A stretch of 64,000 bases of DNA from Metabacillus litoralis (GCF_007994985.1 NZ_VOQF01000001.1:186001-250000), one strand, 5' to 3'. Counted from the stretch's first letter, positions 25,377 to 34,686 are shown. Numbers and translations are program-made. The notes: generated by a model from the letters alone, not told the origin.

Positions 25377-25889
25377 ATGAAAAATAGATTAGAGAAAATG
25401 ATAGAACTTTCATCATGGATTGTTACTTCCGTGTTATTAATTAAATTGGTACCTCACAACAAAATCAAAGAAGCTCAAGTTTCGTTTTTATTCAAACAAG
25501 TTATCACATGGATTTTTGGGTTGATTGTAGTAGAAAAGAAGCTAATTAGATATCCGTATCGTTTATTTTTCAAAACAGCTAATAAAGCAAGTTTTACGTT
25601 TGAATACTTTGTTTACCCTGCATTATGCTCTATTTTCAATTTATACTATCCAGAAAAAAAGAATAATTTGCTTAAAATCTTATATTATTGCTTTCATACC
25701 TCAATTATCACTGGCTTTGAAGTGTTCGCTGAAAAGTATACTAACTTAATACACTACAAAAAATGGTCTTGGAAATGGAGTTTTATCACCATTTGGTTTA
25801 CATATTTTTTATCTAGAATATATTTTAAATGGTTTTTTTATGGTAGTGATAGCTCTCAAACTAATCAGCAACAAATTATTAGGAAATAA
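25377..25889 (+). CDS. CBO0543-like membrane protein
   Basis: 170 residues from the ATG at 25377, behind AAGGTGG. Three to four hydrophobic segments; the segments YPALCSIFNLYYPEK and FEVFAEKYTNLIHYKKWSWKWSF, then WFTYFLSRIYFKWFF, are typical of the CBO0543 family of uncharacterised Firmicute membrane proteins (recalled from memory). It is the second gene of an operon with 24897-25355. It converges with the phosphotransferase gene, only three bases between stops. Confidence 0.65.
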   Translation: MKNRLEKMIELSSWIVTSVLLIKLVPHNKIKEAQVSFLFKQVITWIFGLIVVEKKLIRYPYRLFFKTANKASFTFEYFVYPALCSIFNLYYPEKKNNLLKILYYCFHTSIITGFEVFAEKYTNLIHYKKWSWKWSFITIWFTYFLSRIYFKWFFYGSDSSQTNQQQIIRK

Positions 25890-25892
25890 GCA

Positions 25893-26753
25893 TTACAAAA
25901 TTACTTTCTTCCAGTAAAACCAAGCTTTAAGATATTTTTCAAAATCACATGGATGGTGTTTGATACATGCTGCTAGACGAAGATATAAACCAATCATTAC
26001 TTCTTTGTACAAAATGGATGGATACCTTTCTCCTTTATTCGTTAAATAACTAACTGCTAAATCGAGAGTTTCTTTCGATAAGTCATCTGGCGAGGAACAA
26101 AAAGCATAAATAACATCATAAAGTGGGTAACCAATAATTGGAGTCGGATCTATTACACCGACTAATTGTCTCTTATTAAAAATGAAATTATGCACACCAC
26201 AATCACCATGCAATAACATGGGTCTTCTTTCGGATTCCTGATTCTTTAGTTCTTCCAAGACATTCAGCACGAAATGATATTCTTCGATTGCAACATGTTG
26301 TTTTAGTACATTATTAGCTTCAATCAATTCATGGAGAAAAAAATCAGCCCAAGTAGTTTTTAAATCATCAGTATAGCCAAAGCCAGCATGATCTGTGGGA
26401 AACGTTTTATAGTGATTTATTACATTTTCCACAAGTGCTTTAAGCATGGTTCGTTTAGTTATTCCACCATTGTTACTAGAACCAGATATGTAGGAATACA
26501 CTATGTAAAGATAAGATTGCTCAACAAAGAAAAGATCCGGTATGAACTTCAATTCCTTGTAGCATTTAAGAAAATCAGACTCTACTTTAAGAATCTGTGA
26601 TTCATTAGATTTAACAACATAGTTTGTTTCTTCATTTATACAAAGGAGATACAATTCACTTGATGTACCTCCAGTTAGCTTCTTATAATTTCTGGGTTTT
26701 GTTTTAATGATATTATTTTGATTCAGTTCTTTAATGATTTCATCGATATTCAT
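25893..26753 (-). CDS. aminoglycoside phosphotransferase-family kinase
   Basis: 286 residues with the APH kinase fold: LTGGTSSELYLL glycine loop, NYVVKSN lysine, catalytic HGDCGVHNFIF (HGD-x-x-x-x-N) and the metal-binding VIDPTPIIGYPLYDV. Note that the usual I-D-W/F after the loop is IDPTP here. Such proteins phosphorylate aminoglycosides, homoserine, choline or sugars; the substrate is not evident, and most chromosomal members are not resistance genes. ATG preceded by a modest GGGGAT site. Confidence 0.85.
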   Translation of the reverse strand: MNIDEIIKELNQNNIIKTKPRNYKKLTGGTSSELYLLCINEETNYVVKSNESQILKVESDFLKCYKELKFIPDLFFVEQSYLYIVYSYISGSSNNGGITKRTMLKALVENVINHYKTFPTDHAGFGYTDDLKTTWADFFLHELIEANNVLKQHVAIEEYHFVLNVLEELKNQESERRPMLLHGDCGVHNFIFNKRQLVGVIDPTPIIGYPLYDVIYAFCSSPDDLSKETLDLAVSYLTNKGERYPSILYKEVMIGLYLRLAACIKHHPCDFEKYLKAWFYWKKVIL

Positions 26754-26964
26754 TTCTAAATCCCCACTTTCAAGTAGTTAAGAAAACTGACTAAGCTGTC
26801 GCTTATATGATCAAACAAATCGTGGGGTTTCCATTGTGATTCCTTCATTCATTTTTTGTCCTTTACGGCAAAGTATTTTGCTTTATGATCTGAAAACTAT
26901 TCTTTTCACTAGTAGATACTTCTATCAACCTAGAATTCAGCTAAAATCATTCATGCAAAAAAAT

Positions 26965-27137
26965 CTAGTTAGGTTTACCTTCAAAACAATCTTCACAAAT
27001 GAATTTCCGTTGTTTCTTAAATAAGCTTTAATTTCTGTAAATCCTTTTTGCTTTGGATAACGTATTTTTACAAATACATCTTCATCTTCCTTAATTTCTT
27101 TATTACAAATCGTACATTTCGGTTGATCCCACAACAC
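26965..27137 (-). pseudogene. small four-cysteine zinc-ribbon-like protein, frameshifted
   Basis: GTG start at 27137 behind AGGAGTG. The frame encodes DQPKCTICNKEIKEDEDVFV and RYPKQKGFTEIKAYLRNNG, then runs out into nonsense. If one A is restored in the A-run at about 27004-27006, the sequence continues KFICEDCFEGKPN and stops at 26965, which gives the second CxxC pair of a ~57-residue zinc-binding protein common in Bacillus. So a single-base deletion (or a sequencing error in a homopolymer) has broken it. Function unknown. Confidence 0.7.
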
Positions 27138-27622
27138 TTAATCACTCCTAAATAATATTTATCTCTTACTAGAAAGATAATTAATCCTAACTTGTAGATC
27201 AGCTTTGCAATTCTTCCATATTAACTTCTTCTACAATTTCTTTAATTCATTACTCTTCACTATCGTTACTTCTACATCTTTTTCAGGACTATTAACGTAC
27301 CAAAACCGCTTACAACAGATAGATTTTTCTTCTTCATAAAGACATATGAAATTGATGACATGTTATATCTAATCCACCTTAAAGGTAGATTCTATGTGCA
27401 TCATGTCTTTGAACATTTAATGATCGGTACTCATCAGATTCACTGCAAAAGGTCAATTAATATATAGCTGTTAAACTAAAGATAGCGTTATAGTTCAAAA
27501 ACAAACTATTATAATTTCTTCCTAATTCTAACATAATCTTCTTGTTTTTTATTCAACAATTTAGTGGTTTGCTGAATAAGTTGTACCAAGTTCATCTAGT
27601 CCTTATTCTGATTAAAAAGAAT
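27138..27622. other. gene-poor stretch
   Basis: About 480 bases without a convincing gene. On the minus strand a 30-codon open frame at about 27270-27365 has protein-like composition but weak start signals; it may be a remnant. Confidence 0.4.
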
Positions 27623-27667
27623 AAAAAAACGCCTCAAACTCTTTTAATATCAAGAATTGAGACGTTT
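27623..27667 (-). terminator. terminator of the rhamnogalacturonan lyase gene
   Basis: AAACGTCTCAA pairs with TTTGAGGCGTTT on the minus strand (one bulge), followed by a seven-T run, about 80 bases after the stop. Confidence 0.85.
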
Positions 27668-27748
27668 CAGATATAGAGGAAAATCTTAATGAAAATTACG
27701 CCAAACAGATTAATCACTTACAATCGTTATATAAAGATCCATTCATAT

Positions 27749-29656
27749 TTAAGGTGTATATATATTCGGCATAGCAGGTGTTTTCATGCCACTTCCTAGG
27801 TAGAAGCTTGTATGTGGTGGTTGGTTATACCCAGCATTTTGCCATGCAATACTAGTACGGTATAGAGAATCGTGCATAAGAGTGAAGATTCGCTGATTTG
27901 TTATATTAGTCGTTGTATAAATACGTAAAGCACTACTATCTTCTGACCTCCAAATTACTTCTTCTCTCCAGTCTCCAAATAAATCTGCTTGTAGACTTGG
28001 GTTACCTTTCGTCCAGTTATTTGAAAAAGTTCCTGTTGCCGTTAAAAGGGTATCCAGCTTGTTTTGTTGATAATTCCATTTATAGATTTTACCAACACCA
28101 GTTGAGCCACTCCAATGATGATCAAGAAGCTCACGACTGACATCTCCATCCCACCATATGGCAAAATTCATAGAGGAAGGTGCTGTACTACTGATTTTTG
28201 TTCCAGTAACAGAATATAATGATTGACCTGATGCCCATAATTCAGTACCTGCATAGCGTGGATCAATATCAGCAGCTACACCTCGACCAGTATCTTGACC
28301 TGTTCGAAGTCCCCATAAAAGCTGCCCAGAATCTCCATCACGAATTCCCATGCCTATAGGAGAACCTGAATTTTCATGAACCTGAAAAATCTCAATTCCG
28401 GGATAGTTAGGATTTAAATCACCTACATGGTGAGCATCACCATGCCCCCATCCTGTTGAATGAAGACCTCGACCATTATCATCAATTGCCATTGCACCAT
28501 AAACGATTTCATCTTTTCCGTCACCATCTAAATCAGCTGTAGCGAGACTATGGTTTCCTTGTCCTGCATAGCTTTGATTCCCAGAATCGTCACTGTCAAA
28601 TGTCCACAATTCGTTAAAGTCACCATTTCTGTAGTTATAGGCAGTGATCATCGTTTTCTCATAATAACCGCGGGACATAATTAAACTTGGTCTTTGTCCA
28701 TCAAGGTACGCAACACCGGCAAGGAATCGATCCACACGGTTGCCATAACAATCGCCCCAATCACATACGTTACCCCTTTCCGGTTTAAAGCGAATATTTT
28801 CTAATGCCCGACCAGATCCTCCGCTAAAAATCGTTAAATATTCTGGTCCAGATAAAATTCTCCCCTTAGCATCTCGATAATCAGCAGTTGCATTTCCTAT
28901 CACAGTACCTTGACCATCAATTGTACCGTCCGCAGTTTTCATCGCGACCTCTGCTCTTCCATTGCCATCTAAGTCATAAACAACAAATTGGGTATAGTGA
29001 GCTCCTGCTCGTACATTCTTACCTAGATTTATCCTCCAAAGTTGAGTTCCATCTTGGTCATATGCGTCAACAAAAACATTCCCTGTATAGCCATCCTTTG
29101 AATTGTCCTTAGAGTTTGACGGATCCCACTTTACGACAATTTCATAATCACCGTCTCCATCCAAATCACCAACACTGGCATCATTTGCACTATAAGAGTA
29201 ACTAACTCCATCTGGTGTTACACCACCATTAGGCTTTTTGATAGGAACATTTAGATAATTCTCTCCCCATACTTTAACAGTTTCAGATGCAGCTTGCTCA
29301 GTATTATTAAGAACAGCTTTCACATAATAAGTTGAACTTGATGTCCCATTTGTATCTAAAAAATTCGTACTTGATGTAATCGGTGAAGAATTTATTTTCT
29401 GACCATTTCTATAGAGGTTATATGAAACACTACTTGATTCTGTGGCTAGTAGTCGCCAGCTAACAAATACACCATTGGATGTTTTTACCGCTGTTAACCC
29501 TCGGTTTAACGATTCCATTTGTCTTGATGTAGCAGCATGTACTTGATTGAGGTTAGTATCTAAGAATGGAATTGTTGGTAAAAATACTGAAGAAAAGACA
29601 ACGCTACCTATTAAAACTACTTTTGCTATTTTTTGATATGGACGATTCTTTACCAC
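27749..29656 (-). CDS. secreted rhamnogalacturonan lyase, PL11 type (YesW/YesX-like)
   Basis: 635 residues. Signal peptide: KNRPYQKIAK, a hydrophobic core VVLIGSVVFSSVFLPTI, and probable cleavage after QVHA near residue 41. The mature part starts with a fibronectin-like domain, then repeated DLDGDGDYEIVVKW, DLDGNGRAEVAMKTADG and DLDGDGKDEIVYGAM calcium-binding blade motifs of the PL11 beta-propeller. PL11 enzymes cleave the rhamnogalacturonan I backbone of pectin by beta-elimination outside the cell. GTG start behind TAGGAG. Length agrees with YesW (about 620). It stands alone here; no yes-type transport or unsaturated-sugar hydrolase genes are near. Confidence 0.93.
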   Translation of the reverse strand: MVKNRPYQKIAKVVLIGSVVFSSVFLPTIPFLDTNLNQVHAATSRQMESLNRGLTAVKTSNGVFVSWRLLATESSSVSYNLYRNGQKINSSPITSSTNFLDTNGTSSSTYYVKAVLNNTEQAASETVKVWGENYLNVPIKKPNGGVTPDGVSYSYSANDASVGDLDGDGDYEIVVKWDPSNSKDNSKDGYTGNVFVDAYDQDGTQLWRINLGKNVRAGAHYTQFVVYDLDGNGRAEVAMKTADGTIDGQGTVIGNATADYRDAKGRILSGPEYLTIFSGGSGRALENIRFKPERGNVCDWGDCYGNRVDRFLAGVAYLDGQRPSLIMSRGYYEKTMITAYNYRNGDFNELWTFDSDDSGNQSYAGQGNHSLATADLDGDGKDEIVYGAMAIDDNGRGLHSTGWGHGDAHHVGDLNPNYPGIEIFQVHENSGSPIGMGIRDGDSGQLLWGLRTGQDTGRGVAADIDPRYAGTELWASGQSLYSVTGTKISSTAPSSMNFAIWWDGDVSRELLDHHWSGSTGVGKIYKWNYQQNKLDTLLTATGTFSNNWTKGNPSLQADLFGDWREEVIWRSEDSSALRIYTTTNITNQRIFTLMHDSLYRTSIAWQNAGYNQPPHTSFYLGSGMKTPAMPNIYTP

Positions 29657-29852
29657 GATAAATCAGCTCCTAATTTTATAAATTAAATATGCTGATACTT
29701 TGGTACATAGCTTCACAACACTCTGTTTAACATTAGATCTAGATATTCTCCCATCAATACTCGTTAAGATCGTTTTAATAAAACTTGAATTATCCTTTGG
29801 AGTATGAGAACACTCCCAACTAGACCTAATTTGTGGTTATAGAATATCCGAC

Positions 29853-29866
29853 TGCAAACGTATTAC
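29853..29866 (-). promoter_or_regulatory. weak cre-like site upstream of the lyase gene
   Basis: Plus-strand TGCAAACGTATTAC fits TGNAARCGNWWWCA at 12 of 14 positions. About 200 bases upstream of the lyase start. Confidence 0.3.
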
Positions 29867-29951
29867 TTACAACCTTACACAAATACTTTTTAAGTACTTT
29901 TTTAACTAAGTATCAACTAAATAACAAAAAATCACCTCCACGTACTATTTT

Positions 29952-29965
29952 AGAAAGCGTTTGCA
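29952..29965 (-). promoter_or_regulatory. cre-like catabolite repression site
   Basis: The minus strand reads TGCAAACGCTTTCT, 13 of 14 matches to TGNAARCGNWWWCA. It lies about 300 bases upstream of the rhamnogalacturonan lyase start, so CcpA control of the lyase is plausible if the promoter lies near it. Confidence 0.45.
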
Positions 29966-30981
29966 ATTTTATAATATCCTCTTCTCTTCTTAAATTAATA
30001 TATATAAAACAGTTATTGTTGTTTAAAAAACAGTCATTGAAAAAAATGAATCTATTATACCAGTATTAATAACCTATTTTTAAACATGCCACTTATGGAA
30101 GATTTCTACTCGATCATTACAATCGATGCTTCAAAATTTATGGTATTAAAGCAAGATTTACATCTTAAAAATAAATTAAGGTTTTATATGATCTTCCTGA
30201 TTTTCTTAACAAGTGGACAACATTGAAGATGCATAACATAATATTTACGTAATGTTATTCTTCCTAATTTTATTTCTATTGCTTTTGGTTTCTTATTTAC
30301 GATAAGAAACCAACACTTAGTCAGTTAAAGTAGCGTCAAGACCAATATCAAGTAATTAATGTAGGAAGAAGTTTTCTATGGAATAAGAATGTAAGGTAAT
30401 AAAGATAAGTGAAATCTAAGATAGGGAAAAATGGAAATAGTTGTAGCTGCAAAGGTTGAAGAAGAAAGCGGCGAAGAATTAGTACCATTAATATCAATTA
30501 TAAACAATATAAAATGCTCTAAATCAAATTTCATCAAGCCCACACACAAGAAACTTCTATGTCTTCTTTTACTCTCAAAATGAGCTACAGTGTAATAATT
30601 TACTAAGAAAAATATTACAATTTAGTTCACCCCCCCCCAAAAAAAACAACTATGAAAAACCCCAAACACTTAAACGTTTTAAAATTGAAAATTTCTATCC
30701 TAAATTAAATCCCGTGTGACCTCCCCCCTATCTTATATAATGTCACAAAAATTTTTACTAGAAAGGAATGACTACATCCATTAATGAGTAAAAAGATTAC
30801 ATATTACATATACTAAAATTAATAATTCTTGTAACAAAATGGCAGCCTAATGAGAAATTAAAACTAAAAATTGCATTGTTGAAAGCACATTCGATAGTGA
30901 ATATTGAATGAACTAATGAAGTCATACCTTTTTTACGTAATTACACAAACGATATCATTTGGATTAAGGGGTTTTAACAAG

Positions 30982-31626
30982 ATGGAAATTAATTGGTTTG
31001 AATGGTTAGGATACCTAGCTTCTCTTATAGTCCTAATTTCTTTATTAATGAGTTCAATTATTAAGCTAAGATGGGTTAATTTAATAGGATCTAGCTTGTT
31101 TTCACTTTATGGATTTTTAATAGGTGCTTTACCTGTTGGGACTGTGAACTTAGGGATCGTCATCATTAATATTTATTATCTAGTGAAAATATATAGTGCA
31201 AGTGCTAAGAAGGAATACTTTAAGATTCTCTCTATTGAAAAAGATTCAATGTATTTTAACCATTTCATTGATTTCTATAAAGAAGGACTAAATAAATTAA
31301 CAGATCCTGCTAAGCTCAAAACAAATCATTACGAAGTGAGTTTTTATATTTTACGAAACATGGTACCTGCTGGTGTGTTTTTAGGATCTAAGCACGATAA
31401 TAATACATTAAAGGTAGAACTTGATTTTGTTATTCCGGAATATCGAGATTTTAAAATTGGAAGTTTTATTTACGAAGATAGTAAAGATTACTTCTTAAAC
31501 TTAGGCTATAACAGACTAATTAGCTATACATCAAATGATGAACATATCGATTATTTAAGAAGAATGGGATTTAAAGAAAAGAATGAAAAAGGAATGGACT
31601 ACTTCGAGAAATTACTCACAAAATAG
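30982..31626 (+). CDS. YgjV-like membrane domain fused to GNAT acetyltransferase
   Basis: 214 residues from the ATG at 30982, with AAGGGG about eleven bases upstream; a longer frame from 30904 has no ribosome site. Residues 1-75 hold three hydrophobic segments (EWLGYLASLIVLISLLMSS, then VNLIGSSLFSLYGFLIGALP and GTVNLGIVIINIYYLVKIY), the pattern of YgjV-type membrane proteins. Residues about 90-210 look like a GNAT domain: FVIPEYRDFKIGSFIYED (pyrophosphate loop region) and LGYNRLISYTSNDEHIDYLRRMGF. So a membrane-tethered acetyltransferase (inference). A terminator follows at 31634. Confidence 0.72.
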   Translation: MEINWFEWLGYLASLIVLISLLMSSIIKLRWVNLIGSSLFSLYGFLIGALPVGTVNLGIVIINIYYLVKIYSASAKKEYFKILSIEKDSMYFNHFIDFYKEGLNKLTDPAKLKTNHYEVSFYILRNMVPAGVFLGSKHDNNTLKVELDFVIPEYRDFKIGSFIYEDSKDYFLNLGYNRLISYTSNDEHIDYLRRMGFKEKNEKGMDYFEKLLTK

Positions 31627-31633
31627 ACATAAA

Positions 31634-31672
31634 AACAACAAAGAGACAAATTTTTGCTCTTTTGTTGTTTTT
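31634..31672 (+). terminator. terminator of the YgjV-GNAT gene
   Basis: AAACAACAAAGAG pairs with CTCTTTTGTTGTTT and is followed by TTTTG, just after the stop. Confidence 0.9.
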
Positions 31673-31758
31673 TGTTTGATTACTTATTATTAGTGCAGAA
31701 TTGTTCTGAGACTAGTAATACCAATTTTATATTACGAAATCAATTTCTTTTTGGATAC

Positions 31759-32415
31759 TTACTGTATCCAGAGTTTAAAAAGTCCATCTGTTACCCCTAA
31801 GTTATACATGTAATATATCCCAAAAATAGTGCTTATTCCTCCAGTAATTAATATGAAGGTTTTATTAAGGTTTACCTTTTTCGAACTAAGTATAAATGGA
31901 ATACCCAGTAATGTTGTAAAGAAAAGCATACCAACGATTGTTCCAACACCAAATATAAGAATATAAATGGCACCTTCCCATACACTCTCAACTGTACTCA
32001 TAGTCAAAAGCACCATAGCCGCACTTCCGGCCAATCCATGTACAAATCCAATTAGCGATGATTTCATATAAGTGATTTCATCTTTTGGATGTTTCTCATG
32101 AAGATTGCCTTCCATTTTTTTGATGGAACGGATACTTGTGATCCCAAGGTAGACAAGCATAATTCCCACTAAAAACTCCAAAGACATAGCCCAAACAGTT
32201 GATATTTCACCTTTCATTAAAATGATAAAAATTCCAAATATAAAAAGTGTTATAGTATGACCAATTCCCCAGAATACACCTGATAAAGATGAACGCCACA
32301 ACTTTTTACTTCGACTAGCAATAGTGGATACAGCAATTACATGGTCTGGTTCTATAGCATGTTTAATTCCAAGAACAAATCCTAAAGCTAAGATAGATAA
32401 ATACCCTATTTCCAT
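31759..32415 (-). CDS. NiCoT/UreH-type nickel-cobalt or related transporter
   Basis: 218 residues, six membrane segments. The motif GFVLGIKHAIEPDHVIAVS in segment 1 is the H-x(4)-DH signature of NiCoT (HoxN/NixA) and UreH-like transporters; a second conserved GIGHTITLF and GLAGSAAMVLLTM follow. Family members import or export Ni2+ or Co2+. No urease or cobalamin genes are near, so the metal is not fixed by context. AAGGAGTAAT lies before the ATG. No metal riboswitch was seen upstream. Confidence 0.82.
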   Translation of the reverse strand: MEIGYLSILALGFVLGIKHAIEPDHVIAVSTIASRSKKLWRSSLSGVFWGIGHTITLFIFGIFIILMKGEISTVWAMSLEFLVGIMLVYLGITSIRSIKKMEGNLHEKHPKDEITYMKSSLIGFVHGLAGSAAMVLLTMSTVESVWEGAIYILIFGVGTIVGMLFFTTLLGIPFILSSKKVNLNKTFILITGGISTIFGIYYMYNLGVTDGLFKLWIQ

Positions 32416-33060
32416 TAATTATTACTCCTTCTTCATGTCACTGATATTTCAAACATTCTTTCTTGAAAATTATATCATTTTAAATTAAGATCATCGTGGA
32501 ATTTTTTATTTTTTCACAAATCAACCTTGATCGTAAAATTTACATTCATAAAGACAAAAAGCAGCATTTATATTGTACTTTCCACAATCAAAAAGCTAGT
32601 TTTTACTTATCTAAATTAATCTGATCTTTATAAATAACTTTTAAAATCGATTTCTGCTACACAATTTCTTTATTAAAGGCTCTTTTCTGAAGGATTGTTG
32701 CTAATTAACCTAATTTCCTGTTAGTAAACATATAAAAGGTACGATTCTAAGAAGAAAAGATGCCACTAGACCTTATACAGTGCTGTTTTCTTCTTAGAAC
32801 TAAAAGCAGCAAAGTTTACGAAAACAGCCTTAGGTAAAAAGGACTTCTAATTATGTAAAACCGATGATTACCACTTAAAAATACAATTATGATAAAATTT
32901 AAAAGCACATATCAAAACATGGTATTCTATTACAAATTATATGATTTAATTTTTAATAACAGTGTCTTTAAAAACAATAAATGTCCTGTTACACAACTGC
33001 TATTTTGATGATTTTTTACTCAACAGACAACAATAAATAGAAAATACTGGAGGTTTTAAA
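32416..33060. other. intergenic region with a long inverted repeat
   Basis: 645 bases between divergent genes. Apart from the inverted repeat at 32745-32799, I see only AT-rich sequence and no gene. Confidence 0.5.
32745..32799. repeat. perfect 14-bp inverted repeat
   Basis: Arms TTCTAAGAAGAAAA (32745-32758) and TTTTCTTCTTAGAA (32786-32799) match fully and enclose 27 bases in which CACT/AGTG can pair too. No gene stop is near, so it is not a simple terminator of a known gene. Confidence 0.75.
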
Positions 33061-33345
33061 ATGAATGATAATAGAGATTTAGTGGCACTAAGAGAAGTAT
33101 CGAGAGAAGAGTTTCTTGATTTGGCTCAAAATGGTGCAAGAGAATTATTTGAACTTGAAAAATATAAAGTGTTTGATGCGTTAAAAGGTGAAGAACAAAA
33201 TTACTTTGTCTACGAAATGGGAACACACAAATGTTTTTTAATTAATCAAGATACATGTTATCAATTGGTTACATCATTTTACTGTGGTGGAAATAAACCA
33301 TCCATTCTTGAAGGCTTAAACAATATTGCTTCCTCATTAACATAA
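33061..33345 (+). CDS. hypothetical small acidic protein
   Basis: 94 residues, strong GGAGG site seven bases before the ATG. Soluble, acidic N-terminal half (REVSREEFLDLAQNGARELFELEKY), and later HKCFLINQDTCYQL with two cysteines. No family recognised. It is a single-gene unit with a terminator at 33380. Confidence 0.7.
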   Translation: MNDNRDLVALREVSREEFLDLAQNGARELFELEKYKVFDALKGEEQNYFVYEMGTHKCFLINQDTCYQLVTSFYCGGNKPSILEGLNNIASSLT

Positions 33346-33379
33346 CAGGAATCGTCATACTTAGAGAATATTAGTAATT

Positions 33380-33411
33380 AAGAGAACTCTTATAAAGGGT
33401 TCTCTTTCTCT
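33380..33411 (+). terminator. terminator of the 94-residue protein gene
   Basis: AGAGAAC pairs with GTTCTCT around a short loop, then TTCTCTTT, about 35 bases after the stop. Confidence 0.75.
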
Positions 33412-33505
33412 TTATAAATCTCTTTTCCACCCCATTTGTCCATCCACTGAAAAATATGGTAATTACAGTAAAAATATAGGATAATACTTAAAAGGAGTGA
33501 TAATA

Positions 33506-33607
33506 ATGGATCTTCTTACTAGTGTATTATCTTTTGTTGGAAATATTGTATCTGCTTGGTCTATGGCAGCTTGTAGTTACTTTCAAGAAAAATTAGGAAA
33601 CGGTTAA
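33506..33607 (+). CDS. 33-residue hydrophobic peptide gene
   Basis: A 33-codon frame behind AAGGAGTGAT, followed eight bases after its stop by a strong terminator, so it is a complete tiny transcription unit. The peptide starts MDLLTSVLSFVGNIVSAW and ends with MAACSYFQEKLGNG: an amphipathic/hydrophobic helix of about 18 residues, small residues, one Cys, an aromatic pair and a polar tail. It could be a small membrane peptide, a toxin, or a secreted signal or bacteriocin precursor. AgrD-like layout is suggestive, but there is no AgrB-like gene nearby and no proline-rich AgrD tail. Function unknown. Confidence 0.7.
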   Translation: MDLLTSVLSFVGNIVSAWSMAACSYFQEKLGNG

Positions 33608-33615
33608 ACCTTTTT

Positions 33616-33648
33616 AAAAGGACTAATATACTTACGTTAGTCCTTTTT
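33616..33648 (+). terminator. terminator of the 33-residue peptide gene
   Basis: AAAAGGACTAA pairs with TTAGTCCTTTT around a ten-base loop, with a T-run. It can act on both strands. Confidence 0.9.
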
Positions 33649-33671
33649 CTTATAACCTAAAACAGCTGGAT

Positions 33672-34184
33672 TTAATTATTCATATTACGAAGCTCTCTTG
33701 CTAAAATAGAGCTCCTTAATCCTTTTTGATGAAGCAATTCTTTTAACTCTTGTGAAGTTAGATAAGATAGGCGAAGATGATAATAGTTTATGTATTCTAT
33801 TAAAGCAAAGCAATACAAAAACAAATAAAATCCATTGAAAGTAATTGGAGAGTATCCAATATTTTTTAGTAAGATAAAAAGACCTAAACATAATAAGAGC
33901 ACGTTGATTCTCCTAAACCAACGGAATACATGTAATTGTCTATGAGATAAATGATAGCTTTTGTTATGTTTGACTTTACTCCATTTTAAATACCAATAGA
34001 TACTGCCCTGTAAAAGAATAAATTCGAGCAAAAGAAAGGCATAGATGTTTTCTAAAGAAGTAAGATGAGCGTCGAATGTATCCAAAATATTAATATATAG
34101 TATCCAAAGAAATGCAAACATGACTAATGCAAAAAATTCACCAGACATTAAACTAAATAATTTCTTTTCAACGTTTTTCTTCAC
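33672..34184 (-). CDS. hypothetical four-segment membrane protein
   Basis: 170 residues from a GTG at 34184 that follows AAGAGGTGG; the longer frame includes that site. Four hydrophobic stretches (about 16-36, 45-66, 87-105, 112-130) and a soluble C-terminal tail with helical SQELKELLHQKGLRSSILARELR. No family recognised. It converges with the peptide gene and shares its terminator. Confidence 0.6.
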   Translation of the reverse strand: MKKNVEKKLFSLMSGEFFALVMFAFLWILYINILDTFDAHLTSLENIYAFLLLEFILLQGSIYWYLKWSKVKHNKSYHLSHRQLHVFRWFRRINVLLLCLGLFILLKNIGYSPITFNGFYLFLYCFALIEYINYYHLRLSYLTSQELKELLHQKGLRSSILARELRNMNN

Positions 34185-34338
34185 TTTAGTCCACCTCTTA
34201 AAGATCAAAAAAATTCTAATAAACTGTCAAAATACCATTTTCAAATATATTAAACTACACAATAACTTCTTCCCCTTTTAGACCCTTTATTGATACGAAA
34301 AAACCATACAATCATAAATGAGTTTATTTTTTACTAAT

Positions 34339-34686
34339 TTAGTGATAAAACAAAATATACAAATACAAGTGTGCTGTAAATCCACACATCACAAAAATAG
34401 TTTTAAATAGAGTAATTACACTCCAATTTATTATAAAGTTGTAAATTAGACCAACAGTTATGATGCCCAATGCAATTTTCCCCAGAAGTAAGAAATCAAA
34501 TAGTAAGAGACCAATTACATAAAGTAAACTTCCTATAATAAAAGACAATTCCAACATGATATGTAAAGGGTGTATTTGTTGTTCTTTTTTTAGCTTTTTC
34601 ATATCTTTTTTTAAAGCAATAAGAAATCCAATAATAATTCCACATATAAGCAATATTTTTAAAATTAATACAATAATAAAATTCAC
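34339..34686 (-). CDS. hypothetical membrane protein
   Basis: 115 residues, almost wholly hydrophobic with four segments separated by short loops, one basic (KKDMKKLKKEQQ). GTG start with AGAAGG close upstream. No motif recognised. It sits between another membrane gene on the same strand and a divergent one. Confidence 0.55.
   Translation of the reverse strand: MNFIIVLILKILLICGIIIGFLIALKKDMKKLKKEQQIHPLHIMLELSFIIGSLLYVIGLLLFDFLLLGKIALGIITVGLIYNFIINWSVITLFKTIFVMCGFTAHLYLYILFYH

Larger units (their letters stand above)
29657..30981. other. long gene-poor region
   Basis: 1.3 kb without a supported gene. It holds two cre-like sites near the lyase gene, a 50-codon frame from ATG 30431 (starting MEIVVAAKVEEESGEEL) without a clear ribosome site, and a C9-A8 homopolymer at 30630-30646. 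It reads like decayed coding DNA. Confidence 0.5.

Noticed and set aside
33506-33607. AgrD autoinducer precursor
   Set aside because: No AgrB-like protease gene nearby, and the C-terminal tail lacks the acidic, proline-containing pattern.
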